This document shows positions 62,425 to 64,000 of a stretch of DNA of 64,000 nt, piece after piece. Each line of letters begins with the position of its first letter. Within the stretch, counting starts at the first letter, position 1. Under the pieces are notes generated by a model that saw only the letters and a list, made by a program, of their open reading frames with translations, did not search any database and was not told the DNA's origin. The DNA is from an uncultured Bacteroidota bacterium (GTDB lineage: Bacteria; Bacteroidota; Bacteroidia; Bacteroidales; F082). The stretch is from contig CAITDJ010000084.1 in NCBI GenBank assembly GCA_903891085.1, positions 1 to 64,000 on the forward strand, written 5' to 3'. The position numbers and the translations under genes are program-made.

Positions 62425-63390
62425 CTAAAAATATTTCTTTTTCACGAGATAATTCGTTACATAGTCTTTTACACCATCCTCGAGTGAAGTGAAAATACCA
62501 GGATAACCAGCATTTCTGAGTTTGGTCATTTCCGCCTCTGTAAAATACTGGTATTTATCCCGAATATCAACAGGGGTATCAATAAATTCAATTTCCGGTT
62601 TTATTTTTAAGGCAGCAAATGTGGCAAGTGCCAGATCATAAAATGTTCGGGCTTGTCCGGTTCCAAGGTTGTAAATGCCACTTTCGGGCCTGTTTGCCAT
62701 GAGAAAATTAATCACCTCAGCAACATCCTTTACATAAACAAAATCGCGTAATTGTTTACCATCTTCAAAATCAGGACGGTGTGATTTAAACAATTTAACT
62801 TTTCCTGTATCATTGATCTGTTGAAAAGCATGAAAAATAACAGAAGCCATGCGTGCTTTGTGAAATTCGTTGGAACCATACACATTAAAAAACTTCAGTC
62901 CAGCCCAAAATGGCGGTTGATCTTCCTGCTGAATTGCCCATTTGTCGAATTCGTTTTTCGAATCTCCATATGGATTTAGTGGCTTCAATTTAAACATCCT
63001 GGTTTCATCTTCGCTATAACCATACTCTCCCAAACCATAAGTAGCAGCAGATGAAGCATAAATAAGTGGAATCTTAAATTTTGAACAGAGTTTCCAGACT
63101 GAAATAGAATAATCCAGATTCAATTCATCGAAAATTTTCCGGTCAAACTCAGTTGTATCGGTACGAGCGCCAAGATGAATTACATTGGATACTTCTTTCG
63201 AATGCATTTCAAACCAGTTAAAAAACAAATTACGGTCTACAAGGGATGAAAACTTCTTTGTCTTATAATTTGGTTCCTTCATTGGCCTATTAAAATCATC
63301 AACCAACACAAGATTGGCATGGCCTTTTTCATTCAAAGTTCCAGCAACAACACTTCCTATAAAACCCGCAGCACCTGTAATTACAATCAT
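62425..63390 (-). CDS. hldD: ADP-L-glycero-D-manno-heptose 6-epimerase
   Basis: 321 residues from ATG 63390, where the Rossmann GAAGFIGS motif begins; a frame from 63438 carries a non-family extension that crosses the -7 box. An extended short-chain dehydrogenase with catalytic YGDSKNEFD (Tyr/Lys), Ser/Thr in ASSAATYG, and LKFFNVYGSNEFHKARMAS. It turns ADP-D-glycero- into ADP-L-glycero-D-manno-heptose for the LPS core. The heptose kinase is at 21591. UDP-glucose 4-epimerase-like activity is unlikely given the RMAS/RDFVYV blocks. Confidence 0.93.
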   Translation of the reverse strand: MIVITGAAGFIGSVVAGTLNEKGHANLVLVDDFNRPMKEPNYKTKKFSSLVDRNLFFNWFEMHSKEVSNVIHLGARTDTTEFDRKIFDELNLDYSISVWKLCSKFKIPLIYASSAATYGLGEYGYSEDETRMFKLKPLNPYGDSKNEFDKWAIQQEDQPPFWAGLKFFNVYGSNEFHKARMASVIFHAFQQINDTGKVKLFKSHRPDFEDGKQLRDFVYVKDVAEVINFLMANRPESGIYNLGTGQARTFYDLALATFAALKIKPEIEFIDTPVDIRDKYQYFTEAEMTKLRNAGYPGIFTSLEDGVKDYVTNYLVKKKYF

Positions 63391-63407
63391 TGTGTTTAAT
63401 TTTACGA

Positions 63408-63415
63408 CAAATTTA
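63408..63415 (-). promoter_or_regulatory. -7 box of hldD
   Basis: TAAATTTG on the minus strand matches TAnnTTTG and lies 17 nt before the ATG at 63390. It supports that start. The -33 is not clear. Confidence 0.5.
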
Positions 63416-63534
63416 AGAATTTTACAATTATTAACCACAGCGTTGTCGGAGTTTTAAGGTACTTTTATCAACCCAAATTAAAATCTATGCACGTTTACTT
63501 ATTATACCCGTCTGTTGTTTTAAACATGTGATAA

Positions 63535-64000
63535 ATGATGAAAAATCGATCCTGCCAAGCTCTCTATACATTTGTAACCTTACTTACTTTTCTATTATTA
63601 ATTTCATCTTCGATCACTTCCCAGATTCAGGAAGGTGGAATGCCAATGCTATTGCATGAAGATTTCCCGGTTAAAACAATCACCATTCAATATGAGAAAT
63701 CAGTAAAAGACTTTCAGGGCAACAACCAATTTCCATTACTCATCGGGCATACACAAGCTGTTCTTATCCAGCCCAATGAAATAGAAAACTGGCATTATCT
63801 GGATGCAGCCCAAACCAAAATATGGCGTATTCATCTCAAATTTAATTCGGTTTCAAAACATATTTTATATTTCAGTCAATTTTATCCGGGTGAGAACGGC
63901 CGACTGTTTGCTTTTGATAAAAACAGGATGAAAGTAATCGGTGCATTTACAAAACGAAGCAAAAGTCTATCCAACGAATTTGCATTTGAAACGATGGAAA
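63535..64000 (+). CDS. Secreted protein with T9SS-protease-like propeptide (partial)
   Basis: Starts at ATG 63535 (ATG ATG; the second at 63538 is equally possible) and continues past the right edge after 155 codons. A signal peptide of about 29 residues (LLTFLLLISSSITS-Q) is followed by LLHEDFPVKTITI and by W-R-I-H-L-K-F-x-S, LYFSQFYPGENGRLFAFD and IGAFTKRSKS. This series resembles the propeptide of T9SS-secreted trypsin-like or lysyl endopeptidases in Bacteroidota, where a WRLRI-like strand, a FDLPEG-like loop and IGPFT recur. The catalytic domain is not in the window, so the protease assignment is tentative. PorT (23420-24070) supports T9SS in this organism. Confidence 0.55.
   Translation, partial: MMKNRSCQALYTFVTLLTFLLLISSSITSQIQEGGMPMLLHEDFPVKTITIQYEKSVKDFQGNNQFPLLIGHTQAVLIQPNEIENWHYLDAAQTKIWRIHLKFNSVSKHILYFSQFYPGENGRLFAFDKNRMKVIGAFTKRSKSLSNEFAFETME

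Overview
The window reads as chromosomal DNA of a Bacteroidota bacterium (Bacteroidales/Marinilabiliales-like), AT-rich and mostly housekeeping. The evidence is: several -7 promoter boxes of the form TAnnTTTG; a PorT protein of the type IX secretion system (T9SS); families largely confined to the phylum (DUF5020, DUF5686, DUF5687, DUF6787, DUF7935-like); lipoproteins with Bacteroidota-style lipoboxes; and the pairing of lipid A/heptose genes with a UbiA-type prenyltransferase. No rRNA, CRISPR array, insertion sequence or prophage was seen. Two tRNAs (Asp-GUC and Glu-UUC) are present.

Layout. 1-7,000: the 5' part of a solute-binding lipoprotein gene, a two-component pair (LuxR-type regulator plus REC-PAS-kinase), a glycerophosphodiesterase lipoprotein, a small outer-membrane protein and an AT-rich DUF5020 channel-like gene. 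A 39-bp element occurs twice here, in opposite orientations. 7,000-10,000: tRNA-Asp with a decayed GIY-YIG gene behind it, a membrane LytTR regulator followed by about four 20-24 bp spaced direct repeats, and a nitronate monooxygenase gene whose end overlaps comEC. 9,900-17,800: a minus-strand run of comEC, lpxB, surE, DUF502, maf, a UbiA prenyltransferase, kdsC and DUF2520. 17,800-19,600: a CarH-like B12-binding MerR regulator and an ECF sigma factor with short direct repeats between them.

20,300-31,700 (mostly plus): aspartate aminotransferase, heptose-7-phosphate kinase, menaquinone methyltransferase, porT, a conserved unknown, tRNA-Glu, a GT39-type transferase, an NADPH oxidoreductase, miaB, mtaB, rpsT and radC. 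31,800-39,700: an rRNA methyltransferase, a MazG-type hydrolase, an ABC exporter pair with octamer repeats around it, a DUF5686 protein and a YtxH/holin-like envelope pair. 39,700-51,700 (minus): frr, a membrane glycosyltransferase, pyrH, a patatin-barrel protein, a lipoprotein, secA, a thioredoxin-like protein, coaD and a NUDIX hydrolase. The NUDIX start codon overlaps that of the divergent pyrE. 51,700-64,000: pyrE, a SRPBCC protein, an AsmA-like protein, a barrel-SPOR protein coupled to a TPR protein, alaS divergent from an M23 peptidase and MerR gene, hldD, and the start of a secreted protein whose N-terminus resembles T9SS protease propeptides.

Together the genes serve envelope building (lpxB, kdsC, hldE kinase, hldD, AsmA, patatin-barrel, M23, SPOR), translation and tRNA modification, nucleotide metabolism and secretion (secA, porT). 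The most interesting signals are regulatory: the paired 39-bp element, the LytTR-like repeat array, and the B12-regulator/ECF-sigma pair with no carotenoid genes beside it. No complete new multi-gene system is evident.
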